DNA of 64,000 bases from Flavobacterium zepuense (GCF_007097145.1 NZ_VJVZ01000001.1:372001-436000); one strand, 5' to 3'; positions 26,010 through 35,275 are shown, numbered from the stretch's first letter. Notes: generated from the sequence alone by a model not told the origin. Program-made: numbers and translations.

Positions 26010-26403
26010 TGCAAAGGTATTCAATTTATTGCGGATTTGTTGATGTGGAGATTTGTTTGAGGGTGGATGTGTGGATGTGGTTATTTGGTTATTCGTTAAT
26101 TTGATTATTTGGAGGGGCGTGGATATGGTTGTTTGTATTTACCGTACTATACCCGAATGCGTCTTTGCGAGAAGGCACGACGAAGCAATCTCATAATTCT
26201 GACAAACAACGATGAGATTGCCGCGCTTCGCAAGCTCCGCTCGCAAAGACGTGCGTGAAGAAAGGAGTGTAGTATCATATACCTGAGCCGCATTCAATGT
26301 TCCTTACTGATTTTACCAAATTCACGCATCACCAAATCCACGCATCACCGTATTCACCTCCTCCAAATCACCAAATCCACGTATTACCGCATCCACGTTC
26401 CAC
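26010..26403. repeat. Composite intergenic repeat region upstream of hutH terminus
   Basis: Short TGGATTTGGTTATTTG-type motifs (26030-26150) face complementary ACCAAATCCACGCATC-type motifs (26317-26403) across the inverted-repeat element at 26160-26251. The arms are degenerate and low in complexity. No coding frame was seen in these roughly 400 bases. Confidence 0.5.
26160..26251. repeat. Inverted-repeat element of the GCAATGACG/GCAAAGACG family
   Basis: The element begins CGTCTTTGCGAGAAGGCACG and ends CTCGCAAAGACG, with an inner AGCAATCTCAT/ATGAGATTGC inverted repeat. It has the same architecture as the element at 44389-44559. Confidence 0.7.
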
Positions 26404-27912
26404 CTACTCTATCACACTCTCATCCAGATGCAGATTATTCAGGAAGGCAATGGTGTTCTCAATATCGTAGTGAAGGATGCGGTCTTCGGTAACCAATGGC
26501 ACTTCTTCGCGGTATGATTTTATGAACATCTCGATGAAATCGCTTGACTTCAATGGCCTGCGGAACTCCAATGCCTGCGAGGCATTCATAAGCTCAATAG
26601 CCAGTATACGCTCTATATTCTCAACTATCCTGTAGGCTTTTGTAGCAGCATTGGCACCCATACTCACGTGGTCTTCCTGCCCGTTGCTGGACACTATACT
26701 ATCTACACTTGCAGGGGTTGCCAACTGTTTGTTCTGGCTCACAATGCTTGCGGCAGTGTATTGCGGAATCATAAACCCTGAATTTAATCCCGGATTGCTT
26801 ACCAAAAACGGGGGCAGCCCACGCAGGCCGGAGATAAGCTGGTACGTACGCCTTTCGGATATACTACCCAACTCAGCCATAGCAATTGCAAGGAAATCAA
26901 GCGTTAGTGCCAGCGGCTGCCCGTGGAAATTCCCGCCCGAAATGATCTGGTCGCTCTCTACAAATATGTTAGGGTTATCGGTTACCGAGTTAATTTCGGT
27001 CTTAAATACTTTCTTTACATAGTCAACTGTATCTTTGGTAGCCCCATGTACTTGCGGTATACAACGGAATGAATATGGATCCTGAACGTGCTGCTTAGGG
27101 TGGGCTATGATCTCGCTGTCCTCAAGCAGGTCGTTAAACCTGCGGGCAGTTACAATCTGGCCCTTGTGGGGGCGCACCATGTGTATGTGCTCATCAAAAG
27201 GTTCTATACGTCCGTCAAAGCCTTCTAAGGATACTGCGCCAATAACATCGGCTAAATAATTAAGCTTTATCGATTTTAGAAGCACATAAACGCCATAAGC
27301 GCTCATAAATTGGGTGCCGTTAAGCAACGCCAGCCCTTCTTTTGATTTTAAAACAATAGGCTCCCACCCCATTTTAGCCAGTACTTTGTGTGCAGGCTGG
27401 CGGAAACCATCCATATACACCTCACCCTCACCCAGTAACGGCAGCGATAAATGCGCTAACGGAGCCAGGTCGCCCGAAGCGCCAAGCGAACCTAAGGTGT
27501 ATATTACGGGGTAAATTTCGTTATTATAAAAGTCGACAAGGCGTTCAACCGTTTGCAGCTGCACGCCGCTGTTACCGTAGCTAAGCGACTGTATTTTAAG
27601 CAGCAACATTATTTTAACGATAGCTTCGGGTACCTCATCGCCGGTACCACAGGCATGCGATTTTACCAGGTTTTCCTGAAGTTTAGAGAGGTTATCGTTA
27701 GATATTTTTACATTATAAAGTGACCCAAACCCTGTATTAATGCCGTAAATGGGCTTATCTAAAGATGCCATTTTGTTATCAAGGTAAGCGCGGCACCTTT
27801 CTATGTTACCCCGCGCCTCTTCCGATAAGGCTAATTTTTTATCCTGTTGCAGGATATCGTTCACAGTTTCAAGGGATAATATATCGGTACTAATATAATG
27901 TATGTTGTCCAT
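26404..27912 (-). CDS. hutH: Histidine ammonia-lyase
   Basis: The ATG at 27912 gives a 502-residue protein, the normal HutH size. A longer upstream frame overlaps the neighbouring gene and has no coding character. The MIO cofactor triad is Ala145-Ser146-Gly147 in GSLGASGDLAPLAH. The family segments YGINTGFGSL, SVTDNPNIF and SGGNFHGQPLAL are present. It deaminates L-histidine to urocanate, the first step of histidine breakdown. No other hut gene is next to it. A related aromatic-amino-acid lyase activity cannot be excluded. Confidence 0.9.
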   Translation of the reverse strand: MDNIHYISTDILSLETVNDILQQDKKLALSEEARGNIERCRAYLDNKMASLDKPIYGINTGFGSLYNVKISNDNLSKLQENLVKSHACGTGDEVPEAIVKIMLLLKIQSLSYGNSGVQLQTVERLVDFYNNEIYPVIYTLGSLGASGDLAPLAHLSLPLLGEGEVYMDGFRQPAHKVLAKMGWEPIVLKSKEGLALLNGTQFMSAYGVYVLLKSIKLNYLADVIGAVSLEGFDGRIEPFDEHIHMVRPHKGQIVTARRFNDLLEDSEIIAHPKQHVQDPYSFRCIPQVHGATKDTVDYVKKVFKTEINSVTDNPNIFVESDQIISGGNFHGQPLALTLDFLAIAMAELGSISERRTYQLISGLRGLPPFLVSNPGLNSGFMIPQYTAASIVSQNKQLATPASVDSIVSSNGQEDHVSMGANAATKAYRIVENIERILAIELMNASQALEFRRPLKSSDFIEMFIKSYREEVPLVTEDRILHYDIENTIAFLNNLHLDESVIE

Positions 27913-27982
27913 AATGTTGATCAGCTTAGAATCCCCAAAATTCACTAATCGGCAATTAAAAAACAACTTATTTGTTATATTT

Positions 27983-29482
27983 TCATTTTTGCCTGCGTTC
28001 TGCCTCAATTTTAAGATAGGCTTTACCCAAATACGTAACAACATCCATAGCTGTAAATGCCTGCATGCTTGTTTCGCTAATGGCAACATCTGCCGTAAGG
28101 CCATGAAGGTAAACACCAAAGATGGCCGCATGTGCCGCCTCATACCCCTGTGCCAGCAGGCCGGTTATTATGCCGGTAAGGGTATCGCCCGTGCCGCCTG
28201 TTGCCAGCGCAGCATTGCCCGTTGTATTGATAAAAATACTGCCTTTATACACCACCATAGTATGCGCATCTTTAGCTACTAATATAATATTGTGCTGTTT
28301 AGTAAAGACTTTCATTTTTTCTATCTTATCAAAATCGGTATCCCAGCCACCCATAAGGCGTTCCAGTTCTTTAGGATGTGGGGTAAGAATGGTGTTCTCC
28401 GGCAATAATTCCAGCCACTCTTTATTAGATGAAAGTATATTAAGCGCGTCGGCATCTATTACCAGCGGTACATTTACCTTGCTAAGAAACTCCTTTATAG
28501 CCTGTTGTGTTTCAAGATGTTGCCCTATACCCGGACCTATCCCAATGGCTTTAGGCTGCAAATCGAAGCCTATTTTCGTTATGTACTCATCACCATCGGT
28601 AAGTACCATAGCCTCGGGAAAAGCGGTTTGCATCACGTTGTACCCACATTTGGGAATGTAAGCCGTAACCAGCCCGCAACCCGACTTTAGCGCTGCTTTT
28701 GCCGCAAGGCACACCGCCCCTATTTTGCCATAGCTGCCGCCAATAATAAGTGCATGGCCCTGCGTACCTTTGTGGGCATGTGGTTGTATGGGATGGTAAA
28801 TTTGGTTGGCATGCGCCGGACTAACCAAATAATAATCTGACACGTAGTTTTTTATAAAATCTTTATCAAGTCCAATATCGAGTATTTTTATACGGCGGAT
28901 GTATTCGCAATTGCCCGGCAGGTAAAACGCCAGTTTAGGGAACATAAAGGTGAGCAGGATATCGCTTTTAACGGCAAAATTGGTAGGCCTATCCATAAAC
29001 ATACCACTTGGCACATCAATACTAAGTACCTGCCCCTCGCAAGCGTTAATGTAATCTACCACCTTTTTTACACTATCAGGCATTTCGCGGTTAAGCCCAA
29101 TACCAAACAGCGCATCTATGTATATCAGCTTGCCTTTTTCATACTCATATTCCGAATTTTCATCGTGAACAGCACCTGTAGATGTGAAGGCCGCAAGGGC
29201 AGACTCATGATCAGGAGTGGGATTGCCTGCTTCTTCCACTATATCAACCTTAAGCGGGTAACCGTCTTCATACAGCAGGCGTGCAATTACAAGCCCGTCG
29301 CCACCGTTATTGCCCTGTCCGCAAAAAACATGAAAGGTAGTCTCTTTATCGGGGTAATGCTTTTTAATCCATAAAAAAGCCTCAAGCCCTGCACGCTCCA
29401 TTAACTGGTAGGAGGTTATATTTTGGTTTGTTATTGTGGTTTTATCAGCCTCGCGTATGTTTATGGTATCAAAAATCTTCAT
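27983..29482 (-). CDS. nnr: Bifunctional NAD(P)HX epimerase / ADP-dependent NAD(P)HX dehydratase
   Basis: The 499-residue protein has an N-terminal YjeF epimerase domain (about 1-215, with FHVFCGQGNNGGDGLVIARLL and SIDVPSGMF). It continues with a C-terminal ribokinase-like dehydratase domain (about 225-499, with TPHPKELERLMG and ALATGGTGDTLTGIITGLLAQG). Together they repair hydrated NADH and NADPH. The two-domain fusion is the common bacterial form. The start codon gives KIFDTINIREADK at the N-terminus, as in homologues. Confidence 0.93.
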   Translation of the reverse strand: MKIFDTINIREADKTTITNQNITSYQLMERAGLEAFLWIKKHYPDKETTFHVFCGQGNNGGDGLVIARLLYEDGYPLKVDIVEEAGNPTPDHESALAAFTSTGAVHDENSEYEYEKGKLIYIDALFGIGLNREMPDSVKKVVDYINACEGQVLSIDVPSGMFMDRPTNFAVKSDILLTFMFPKLAFYLPGNCEYIRRIKILDIGLDKDFIKNYVSDYYLVSPAHANQIYHPIQPHAHKGTQGHALIIGGSYGKIGAVCLAAKAALKSGCGLVTAYIPKCGYNVMQTAFPEAMVLTDGDEYITKIGFDLQPKAIGIGPGIGQHLETQQAIKEFLSKVNVPLVIDADALNILSSNKEWLELLPENTILTPHPKELERLMGGWDTDFDKIEKMKVFTKQHNIILVAKDAHTMVVYKGSIFINTTGNAALATGGTGDTLTGIITGLLAQGYEAAHAAIFGVYLHGLTADVAISETSMQAFTAMDVVTYLGKAYLKIEAERRQK

Positions 29483-29536
29483 TTGCCAGTATAATTATTG
29501 TAATTATAAAAATTTGGTAAAAAGCTAAGCAGCTCT

Positions 29537-29565
29537 TTTGCAGCTACGTAAATTTATTACATTTG
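29537..29565 (+). promoter_or_regulatory. Promoter of the threonine operon
   Basis: TTTG at 29537-29540 and TACATTTG at 29558-29565 are 17 bases apart, a good fit to the Bacteroidota -33/-7 pattern. Transcription would start near 29570-29573, at the leader ATG. Confidence 0.75.
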
Positions 29566-29572
29566 TAAGTAT

Positions 29573-29677
29573 ATGACGGTTAACAGCAACAAATATTTAA
29601 CTATACCTGCCCCTGCATCCTGCGGAGTTGCTGCTATTACCATTATTACAACCACTACAACCCCATTGGGGTTATAA
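29573..29677 (+). CDS. thrL: Threonine operon leader peptide, 34 aa
   Basis: The frame carries a regulatory run AAITIITTTTTPLGL: six threonine and three isoleucine codons in nine codons (acc/aca/act, att). The run is followed by small hairpins (29662-29673 and 29701-29724) and then thrA at 29772. This is the layout of a ribosome-stalling attenuator that senses charged tRNA-Thr and tRNA-Ile. The ATG lies at or within a few bases of the predicted transcription start, so the message may be nearly leaderless. The function is inferred from sequence; I know of no proof in this group. Confidence 0.8.
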   Translation: MTVNSNKYLTIPAPASCGVAAITIITTTTTPLGL

Positions 29678-29724
29678 TCATTACATATAGCCGATTAAGG
29701 GTTATTTTCTTAACAGAAAATAGC
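29661..29724 (+). promoter_or_regulatory. Hairpins between the thr leader peptide and thrA
   Basis: CCCCATTGGGG forms a small hairpin at the end of the leader frame. GTTATTTTCT-TAAC-AGAAAATAGC (29701-29724) forms a 10-pair stem. Neither is followed by a clean T tract, so the termination mechanism is uncertain. Confidence 0.5.
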
Positions 29725-29771
29725 ATAAACATCCGTGTCAAAAATCTATCTTTACCATAAACCAACCGTGT

Positions 29772-32222
29772 ATGAACATCATTAAATTTGGCGGAACATC
29801 TGTAGCTAATGCCCAAAATATAGCCCGTTGTATAACCATAATCAAACAAAAAAAACAGGAAGCGCCTGTAGTCGTGGTAGTTTCGGCCCTTGGCGGGGTT
29901 ACCGATCTGCTACTTGCAGCAGCCATTAACGCCTCCGAAAAAAATGAAGATTACAAGCCTGTACTACAACAACTGGAAGAACGCCATCTGGAGGTTATTA
30001 AAACGCTTTTGCCGGCCACAGAACAAAGTTCGGTACTTAGCCATGCCAAGCGCGAATTAAACCGCCTGGAGACACTTTTAGACGGTTGCTACCTGTTAGG
30101 GGAATTATCTGAACGTACTAAAGACCTGATACTTTCTTTTGGCGAAGTACTATCATCCTACATCATATCTGAAGTGTTAAAAGGCCATGGCGAAGATGCC
30201 GTATTAGCCGACAGCCGCGAGCTGATTAAAACCAACAGCCGTTTTGGTAAGGCCGTGGTTAATTTTGAACTGACCAATAGCCTGATTGCAGGTTATTTTG
30301 CCGAAAATAAAAACGATATTACCGTGCTGCCGGGCTTTATAGCTCAATCGGGCGACGGTTATACCACTACGCTGGGGCGTGGCGGAAGCGATTATACCGC
30401 TGCTATTATTGCCGCTGCACTTAATGTACCGTCGTTAGAGATATGGACCGATGTTAACGGTATTTATACCGCCAACCCCAAACTGGTTAAACAGGCCGAG
30501 CCGATACCCTACATAACTTTTGAAGAGGCTATGGAGCTTTCACACTTTGGTGCCAAAGTGCTATACCCCCCTACTATTCAGCCTATCCTGACCAAGGATA
30601 TAACCCTGCATATAAAAAACACTTTTGAGCCCGAAGCCCACGGCAGCACCATTAGCAAAGTGCCCGAGGTTAAGAGCCAGAACCCTATTCGCGGCATCAG
30701 TAACGTAGATGATATTACGCTTATTACGCTGGAAGGCCCCGGTATGGTGGGTGTTGCCGGATTTTCGAAACGCCTGTTTGAGGTTATTAGTAAAGAGAAT
30801 ATCAACGTTATATTCATTACACAAGCATCGTCTGAACACAGTATTTGCTTAGGAATTGTGGATGCAGAGGCTAAAAAAGCCAAAGCCGCCATTGATGCCG
30901 AATTTGATTTCGAAATCAGGCAACTTAAAATATACCCTGCCATTATAGAAAATGGTTTGTCTATTATTGCCGTGGTGGGCGAAAATATGAAGAACCATCA
31001 GGGTTTAAGCGGACGCATGTTCAGCACGCTGGGTAAGAATAATATCAACATTCGCGCTATTGCACAGGGCGCATCAGAGCGTAATATATCTGCCGTTATT
31101 GATAGCAGAGACGTTAAAAAAGCCCTGAATACTCTGCACGAAACCTTTTTTGAAGATGCTACCGTGCAGCTTAACCTGTTTGTTATGGGCGTGGGCAACG
31201 TGGGCGAAAAATTTTTAGACCAAATTAAGTCGCAGTACGCCTACCTTAAAGATAATCTGAGGATTAACGTTCGTATAGCCGGCCTTTCCAACTCCCGTAA
31301 AATGTATTTTGAAGAAGAAGGTATCGACCTCAACAACTACAAAACCGCACTGGAAACCGGCGAACCTACCACTACCGATGGCTTTATTGCCGCGATTAAG
31401 CAGCTTAACCTGCGCAACAGTATTTTTGTAGACAACACGGCCAGCAATGTGGTTGCTGCTACCTACGCCCAGTATTTAAAGAACAGTATTGCCGTGGTTA
31501 CCTGCAACAAGGTGGCCTGCTCATCTGAATATGAAAATTACAAACTGCTTAAAAACCTAAGTCGCCAGTACAATGCCCCGTTCTTGTTCGAGACCAATGT
31601 GGGTGCCGGCCTTCCGATTATCGACACGCTTAAAAACCTGATAGCCAGTGGCGACAGGGTGCATAAAATCCAGGCAGTGCTTAGTGGCAGCCTTAATTTT
31701 ATCTTTAATAATTTTAACGAGAGCACTACTTTTTATGACGTAGTGAAACAGGCGCAGACCGAGGGCTATACCGAACCCGACCCGAAAATAGACCTTAGCG
31801 GTATCGACGTGAAGCGTAAACTGGTAATTCTTATCCGCGAAAGCGGTTACGAAATGGAAATTGACGATATAGAGAACCGTTCATTCCTGCCGCAGCAAAG
31901 CCTTGACACTGCCAGTGTCGACGATTTTTTCGACTCGCTTACCACACACGCTGCCCATTTTAACGAGTTGTATGCAAAGGCATCAGCCGAGGGTAGCCGC
32001 CTTAAATTTGTGGCCTCGTTCGAGAATGGCAAAGCCAATGTTGGCCTGCAGTTTATCCCTAAAGACCACCCGTTCTATAATTTAGAGGGTAAAGACAATA
32101 TTGTACTTTTTTATACCGATCGATATGTAGATCAGCCCCTGCTTATTAAAGGTGCGGGTGCCGGTGCGGCAGTAACGGCATCGGGTATTTTTGCCGACAT
32201 AATCAGGATAGGGAACAAGTAA
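29772..32222 (+). CDS. thrA: Bifunctional aspartokinase I / homoserine dehydrogenase I
   Basis: The 816-residue protein has an N-terminal aspartokinase (KFGGTSVANAQN, Lys-Phe-Gly-Gly motif) and a linker with two ACT domains around residues 310-460. The C-terminal homoserine dehydrogenase has NAD-binding VMGVGNVGEKFL, the GAGLPIIDTL segment and GYTEPDPKIDLSGIDVKRKLVIL. It catalyses the first and third steps from aspartate toward threonine. The ACT domains imply feedback control by threonine. It heads the operon thrA-thrB-(TA)-thrC. Confidence 0.97.
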   Translation: MNIIKFGGTSVANAQNIARCITIIKQKKQEAPVVVVVSALGGVTDLLLAAAINASEKNEDYKPVLQQLEERHLEVIKTLLPATEQSSVLSHAKRELNRLETLLDGCYLLGELSERTKDLILSFGEVLSSYIISEVLKGHGEDAVLADSRELIKTNSRFGKAVVNFELTNSLIAGYFAENKNDITVLPGFIAQSGDGYTTTLGRGGSDYTAAIIAAALNVPSLEIWTDVNGIYTANPKLVKQAEPIPYITFEEAMELSHFGAKVLYPPTIQPILTKDITLHIKNTFEPEAHGSTISKVPEVKSQNPIRGISNVDDITLITLEGPGMVGVAGFSKRLFEVISKENINVIFITQASSEHSICLGIVDAEAKKAKAAIDAEFDFEIRQLKIYPAIIENGLSIIAVVGENMKNHQGLSGRMFSTLGKNNINIRAIAQGASERNISAVIDSRDVKKALNTLHETFFEDATVQLNLFVMGVGNVGEKFLDQIKSQYAYLKDNLRINVRIAGLSNSRKMYFEEEGIDLNNYKTALETGEPTTTDGFIAAIKQLNLRNSIFVDNTASNVVAATYAQYLKNSIAVVTCNKVACSSEYENYKLLKNLSRQYNAPFLFETNVGAGLPIIDTLKNLIASGDRVHKIQAVLSGSLNFIFNNFNESTTFYDVVKQAQTEGYTEPDPKIDLSGIDVKRKLVILIRESGYEMEIDDIENRSFLPQQSLDTASVDDFFDSLTTHAAHFNELYAKASAEGSRLKFVASFENGKANVGLQFIPKDHPFYNLEGKDNIVLFYTDRYVDQPLLIKGAGAGAAVTASGIFADIIRIGNK

Positions 32223-32232
32223 TTTTTTAAAA

Positions 32233-32291
32233 GACACGAATTTCACGAATTCACACGAATTTAATTTGTGAAAATTCGTGAAATTCGTGTC
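32233..32291. repeat. CACGAATT palindromic element between thrA and thrB
   Basis: GACACGAATTTCACGAATT is matched on the right by AATTCGTGAAATTCGTGTC, with a short loop, giving a near-complete hairpin of 59 bases. A sister element lies at 39409-39469. It fills the 88-base gap between thrA and thrB. Confidence 0.75.
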
Positions 32292-32310
32292 AAAAACAGA
32301 TCATTTAGTA

Positions 32311-33231
32311 ATGAACGAGATACAATTATTTTGCCCTGCTACTATAGCCAATGTTTCCTGCGGGTTTGATGTGCTTGGGCTGTGCCTTGAAAGTGTGGGT
32401 GATGAAATGACCATTACTAAGACCGACAGGATAGGCATCCGCATTACCGATATTATTGGCGCCAACCTGCCCATGGAAGTCGAGAAGAATGTGGCCGGTG
32501 TGGCAGCGCTTTCGCTACTGCACCACCTGCTGCCCAATTGCGGTTTTGATATTAAGATAACCAAGAACATAAAAGCAGGCAGCGGTATAGGCAGCAGTGC
32601 CGCCAGTGCTGCGGGTGCGGTGTACGGCATTAATAAATTACTGGGCAGCCCGCTGACTGATAAAGAACTCATCTATTTCGCTATGCAGGGCGAAGCTTTA
32701 GCCAGCGGGAGCCCGCATGCCGATAACGTATCCCCTGCCCTTTTGGGCGGATTTACGCTGGTGCGCAGTTACGACCCGTTAGATGTTATTGCCATAACCG
32801 CCCCGCCGGAATTGTATGTTACGGTTATACATCCGCAAATAGAGTTAAAGACAAAAGATGCCCGGTCAGTACTCAAAGAAAATATCAGCCTTAAAAAAGC
32901 CACCATACAATGCGGTAATTTGGGTGGGTTGATTAGCGGACTCTACACTCAGGATTACGACCTGATAGGCCGCTGCCTACACGACGAGCTGGTAGAACCC
33001 GTTAGGTCTATCCTTATTCCAAAATTTGCCGAACTTAAAGGAGCCGCCATACACGCAGGCGCTTTGGGTGGCGGCATATCCGGGTCGGGGCCATCGGTAT
33101 TTGCACTATCCCGCGGCGAGGCGACAGCCCGTAAAGCCGCCGAAGCCTTTGCATCCGTAATGCAACAAACCAGTGTACCTTTTGAGGTGCATATATCGCC
33201 AATAAATCCTATAGGAATTAAGATTTTATAA
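32311..33231 (+). CDS. thrB: Homoserine kinase
   Basis: The ATG at 32311 starts MNEIQLFCPATIANVSCGFDVLG, as in family members; an upstream GTG-like start would begin inside the palindromic repeat. The 306-residue GHMP kinase has the ATP loop KAGSGIGSSAASAAGA, ASGSPHADNVSPALLGG and the C-terminal GGGISGSGPSVFAL. It phosphorylates homoserine in threonine synthesis. The antitoxin gene follows after 75 bases that include an own promoter. Confidence 0.95.
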   Translation: MNEIQLFCPATIANVSCGFDVLGLCLESVGDEMTITKTDRIGIRITDIIGANLPMEVEKNVAGVAALSLLHHLLPNCGFDIKITKNIKAGSGIGSSAASAAGAVYGINKLLGSPLTDKELIYFAMQGEALASGSPHADNVSPALLGGFTLVRSYDPLDVIAITAPPELYVTVIHPQIELKTKDARSVLKENISLKKATIQCGNLGGLISGLYTQDYDLIGRCLHDELVEPVRSILIPKFAELKGAAIHAGALGGGISGSGPSVFALSRGEATARKAAEAFASVMQQTSVPFEVHISPINPIGIKIL

Positions 33232-33234
33232 ATT

Positions 33235-33289
33235 TTTACACGTGTAAATTACAAAAATTTAATACGTGTAATTTTAATTTGTATCTTTG
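33235..33289 (+). promoter_or_regulatory. Promoter and operator of the toxin-antitoxin pair
   Basis: TTTACACGTGTAAA (33235-33248) is a perfect palindrome, and a second partial copy with ATACGTGTAA lies at 33262-33271. The -7 element TATCTTTG is at 33282-33289, about 18 bases before the antitoxin ATG. The sites sit where a ribbon-helix-helix antitoxin would repress. Confidence 0.6.
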
Positions 33290-33306
33290 TTATAAATCAT
33301 ATTATC

Positions 33307-33558
33307 ATGAATACAAAGCTGACATTAACAATAGAAGAAGACGTTATTAAAAGAGCCAAAGATTTTGCCAAACAGCAAAACAGGAGCCTTTCGGACATTA
33401 TTGAAAATTATCTAAAATCGATTACCAAAAATAAGGTTGAAGATAAGGATGAAGAGCTTCCACCTATTGTAAAATCTTTAAAGGGGGCATTTAAAAATGT
33501 AGGGGACATTGATTATAAAGAGGAACGTATGAAACGGCTTGAAAAAAAATACCTGTAA
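33307..33558 (+). CDS. Antitoxin, ribbon-helix-helix type (DUF6364-like)
   Basis: The 83-residue protein begins MNTKLTLTIEEDVIKRAKDF, a typical ribbon-helix-helix DNA-binding strand and helix. A charged, disordered C-terminal half (KNKVEDKDEELPPIVKSL ... MKRLEKKYL) could wrap the toxin. Its stop codon overlaps the toxin start (TAATG). It should neutralise the PIN toxin and autoregulate through the ACACGTGT palindromes upstream. It looks like a DUF6364-type antitoxin. Confidence 0.8.
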   Translation: MNTKLTLTIEEDVIKRAKDFAKQQNRSLSDIIENYLKSITKNKVEDKDEELPPIVKSLKGAFKNVGDIDYKEERMKRLEKKYL

Positions 33559-33977
33559 TGGAGCATGTACTTATTGATAGCGATGTTATTTTAGACATAT
33601 TGCTTGATCGCAAACCATTTTCAAAAATTTCAACAGAAATCCTTACTTTATGTGCAAACAACAAAGTAAAAGGCTATATCACTCCTGTTATTATTGCAAA
33701 CATTTATTATATTTTAAGAAAGACCTACAGCAAAAATGAGGTAAAGCATGGCTTAAATAATTTATTAGAAATTATAGAGGTAGTAGAAATTAATAAAAAG
33801 AATATAATTGAAGCGCTCAACTCTGATTTTGCGGACTTTGAAGATGCTTTGCAAAATTTCTCCGCTGTGGCAAATGGCAAAATAACAGCTATTATTACAC
33901 GCAATGTAAAAGATTACCAAAAAAGCAGCCTTGCCATATTTACCCCCGAAATGTACTTAAAATCTCATATCAATTAA
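33558..33977 (+). CDS. PIN-domain toxin (VapC-like ribonuclease)
   Basis: The 139-residue PIN protein has the first acidic motif LIDSDVILDILLDRKPF and the later DFADFEDALQNFSAV, matching the usual acidic cluster for Mg2+-dependent RNA cleavage. It presumably cleaves tRNA or other RNA when freed from the antitoxin. Its stop overlaps the thrC start by one base (TAATG), so toxin and threonine synthase appear translationally coupled. The AT-rich codon use differs from thrB and thrC, suggesting acquisition. Confidence 0.85.
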   Translation: MEHVLIDSDVILDILLDRKPFSKISTEILTLCANNKVKGYITPVIIANIYYILRKTYSKNEVKHGLNNLLEIIEVVEINKKNIIEALNSDFADFEDALQNFSAVANGKITAIITRNVKDYQKSSLAIFTPEMYLKSHIN

Positions 33978-35275
33978 TGAAATACTACAGCTTAAACAAC
34001 CCCAACATAAAAGTAAGTTTTAAAGAGGCCGCTATAACCGGTATAGCACAGGATAAAGGCCTGTACTTTCCTGAAAGCATTCCGCAACTGGATACCGACT
34101 TTATAGCTAACATAGAAAACTACAGCGATAACGAGATTGCCTACCGCGCCATTGCCCCTTTTATAGGCGATGAAATTCCGGAAGAGAAGCTAAGGCAGAT
34201 AGTGGAAGAAACACTGTCGTTCCCCTTCCCGTTAGTAGTAGTGGAAAAAGATATATTCGCGTTAGAACTGTTTCATGGCCCTACTATGGCCTTTAAAGAT
34301 GTAGGTGCCCGCTTTATGTCGCGTTGCCTTAATTATTTTACTAAAGACGATGCCGATAAAAAAATAACCATACTGGTAGCCACATCGGGCGATACAGGTG
34401 GCGCCGTAGCCAGTGGCTTTTTAGGTGTAGAGGGTATAGATGTGGTTATACTTTACCCAAGCGGCAAAGTAAGCGATGTGCAGGAAAAACAACTGACAAC
34501 ACTTGGGCAGAACATTACCGCCCTCGAAGTGCAGGGCAGCTTTGACGATTGCCAGGACATGGTTAAAAAAGCCTTTTTAGATGATGCACTTAAGGATGTG
34601 AGATTAACATCGGCCAACTCTATAAATATAGCGCGCTGGCTGCCGCAGATGTTTTATTACTTTTTTGCATACAAAGCACTTAAAGCAAAGGGCAAGCCAC
34701 TGGCTGTTGCCGTACCCAGCGGAAACTTCGGCAATATTTGCGCAGGTATGATGGCTCATAAAATTGGCCTTCCGATAGGTCACTTTATAGCGGCTACAAA
34801 TGCTAACGATACCGTACCGCGCTATATGGATACGCAGCAATACACACCACAGCAAACTATAGAAACGCTCTCTAACGCTATGGATGTAAGCAACCCAAGC
34901 AACTTCGTACGCATATTGGAGCTTTTCCGTAACGAGTTTGGTGCATTGAATAGCGGGCTCAGCACCTATAGTTTTACGGATGAACAAACCATTGCCACGC
35001 TAAAAAAATTGTATAATGAAAACGGTTACCTGGCCGACCCGCATGGTGCCGTCGGGTATTTGGGACTTAAAAAATACCTTTCTGAAAATCCGGACTTTAC
35101 CGGCGTATTCTTAGAAACCGCCCACCCGGTTAAGTTTGCTGATAGCATTACCAGCAACCTGAATATTGAGATTACCATTCCCGAACAGATTATAACGGTT
35201 ATGAATGGCGAAAAGAAAACTATCGCGGTAGATAGTTATGAGGGGTTAAAAGAATTTCTAAGTAATAGGCAGTAA
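33977..35275 (+). CDS. thrC: Threonine synthase
   Basis: The 432-residue PLP enzyme has the cofactor lysine Lys107 in FHGPTMAFKDVGARF, then VATSGDTGGAVASGFL, VAVPSGNFGNICAGM and a C-terminal FLETAHPVKFADSI. It makes threonine from O-phosphohomoserine. It completes the operon. It starts on the A of the toxin's TAA stop, so its expression could depend on ribosomes leaving the toxin gene. Confidence 0.96.
   Translation: MKYYSLNNPNIKVSFKEAAITGIAQDKGLYFPESIPQLDTDFIANIENYSDNEIAYRAIAPFIGDEIPEEKLRQIVEETLSFPFPLVVVEKDIFALELFHGPTMAFKDVGARFMSRCLNYFTKDDADKKITILVATSGDTGGAVASGFLGVEGIDVVILYPSGKVSDVQEKQLTTLGQNITALEVQGSFDDCQDMVKKAFLDDALKDVRLTSANSINIARWLPQMFYYFFAYKALKAKGKPLAVAVPSGNFGNICAGMMAHKIGLPIGHFIAATNANDTVPRYMDTQQYTPQQTIETLSNAMDVSNPSNFVRILELFRNEFGALNSGLSTYSFTDEQTIATLKKLYNENGYLADPHGAVGYLGLKKYLSENPDFTGVFLETAHPVKFADSITSNLNIEITIPEQIITVMNGEKKTIAVDSYEGLKEFLSNRQ

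Noticed and set aside
26404..28143. Longer start for hutH (579 codons)
   Set aside because: The extra 77 codons overlap the neighbouring gene and lack family similarity; MDNIHYIS at 27912 fits HutH N-termini.
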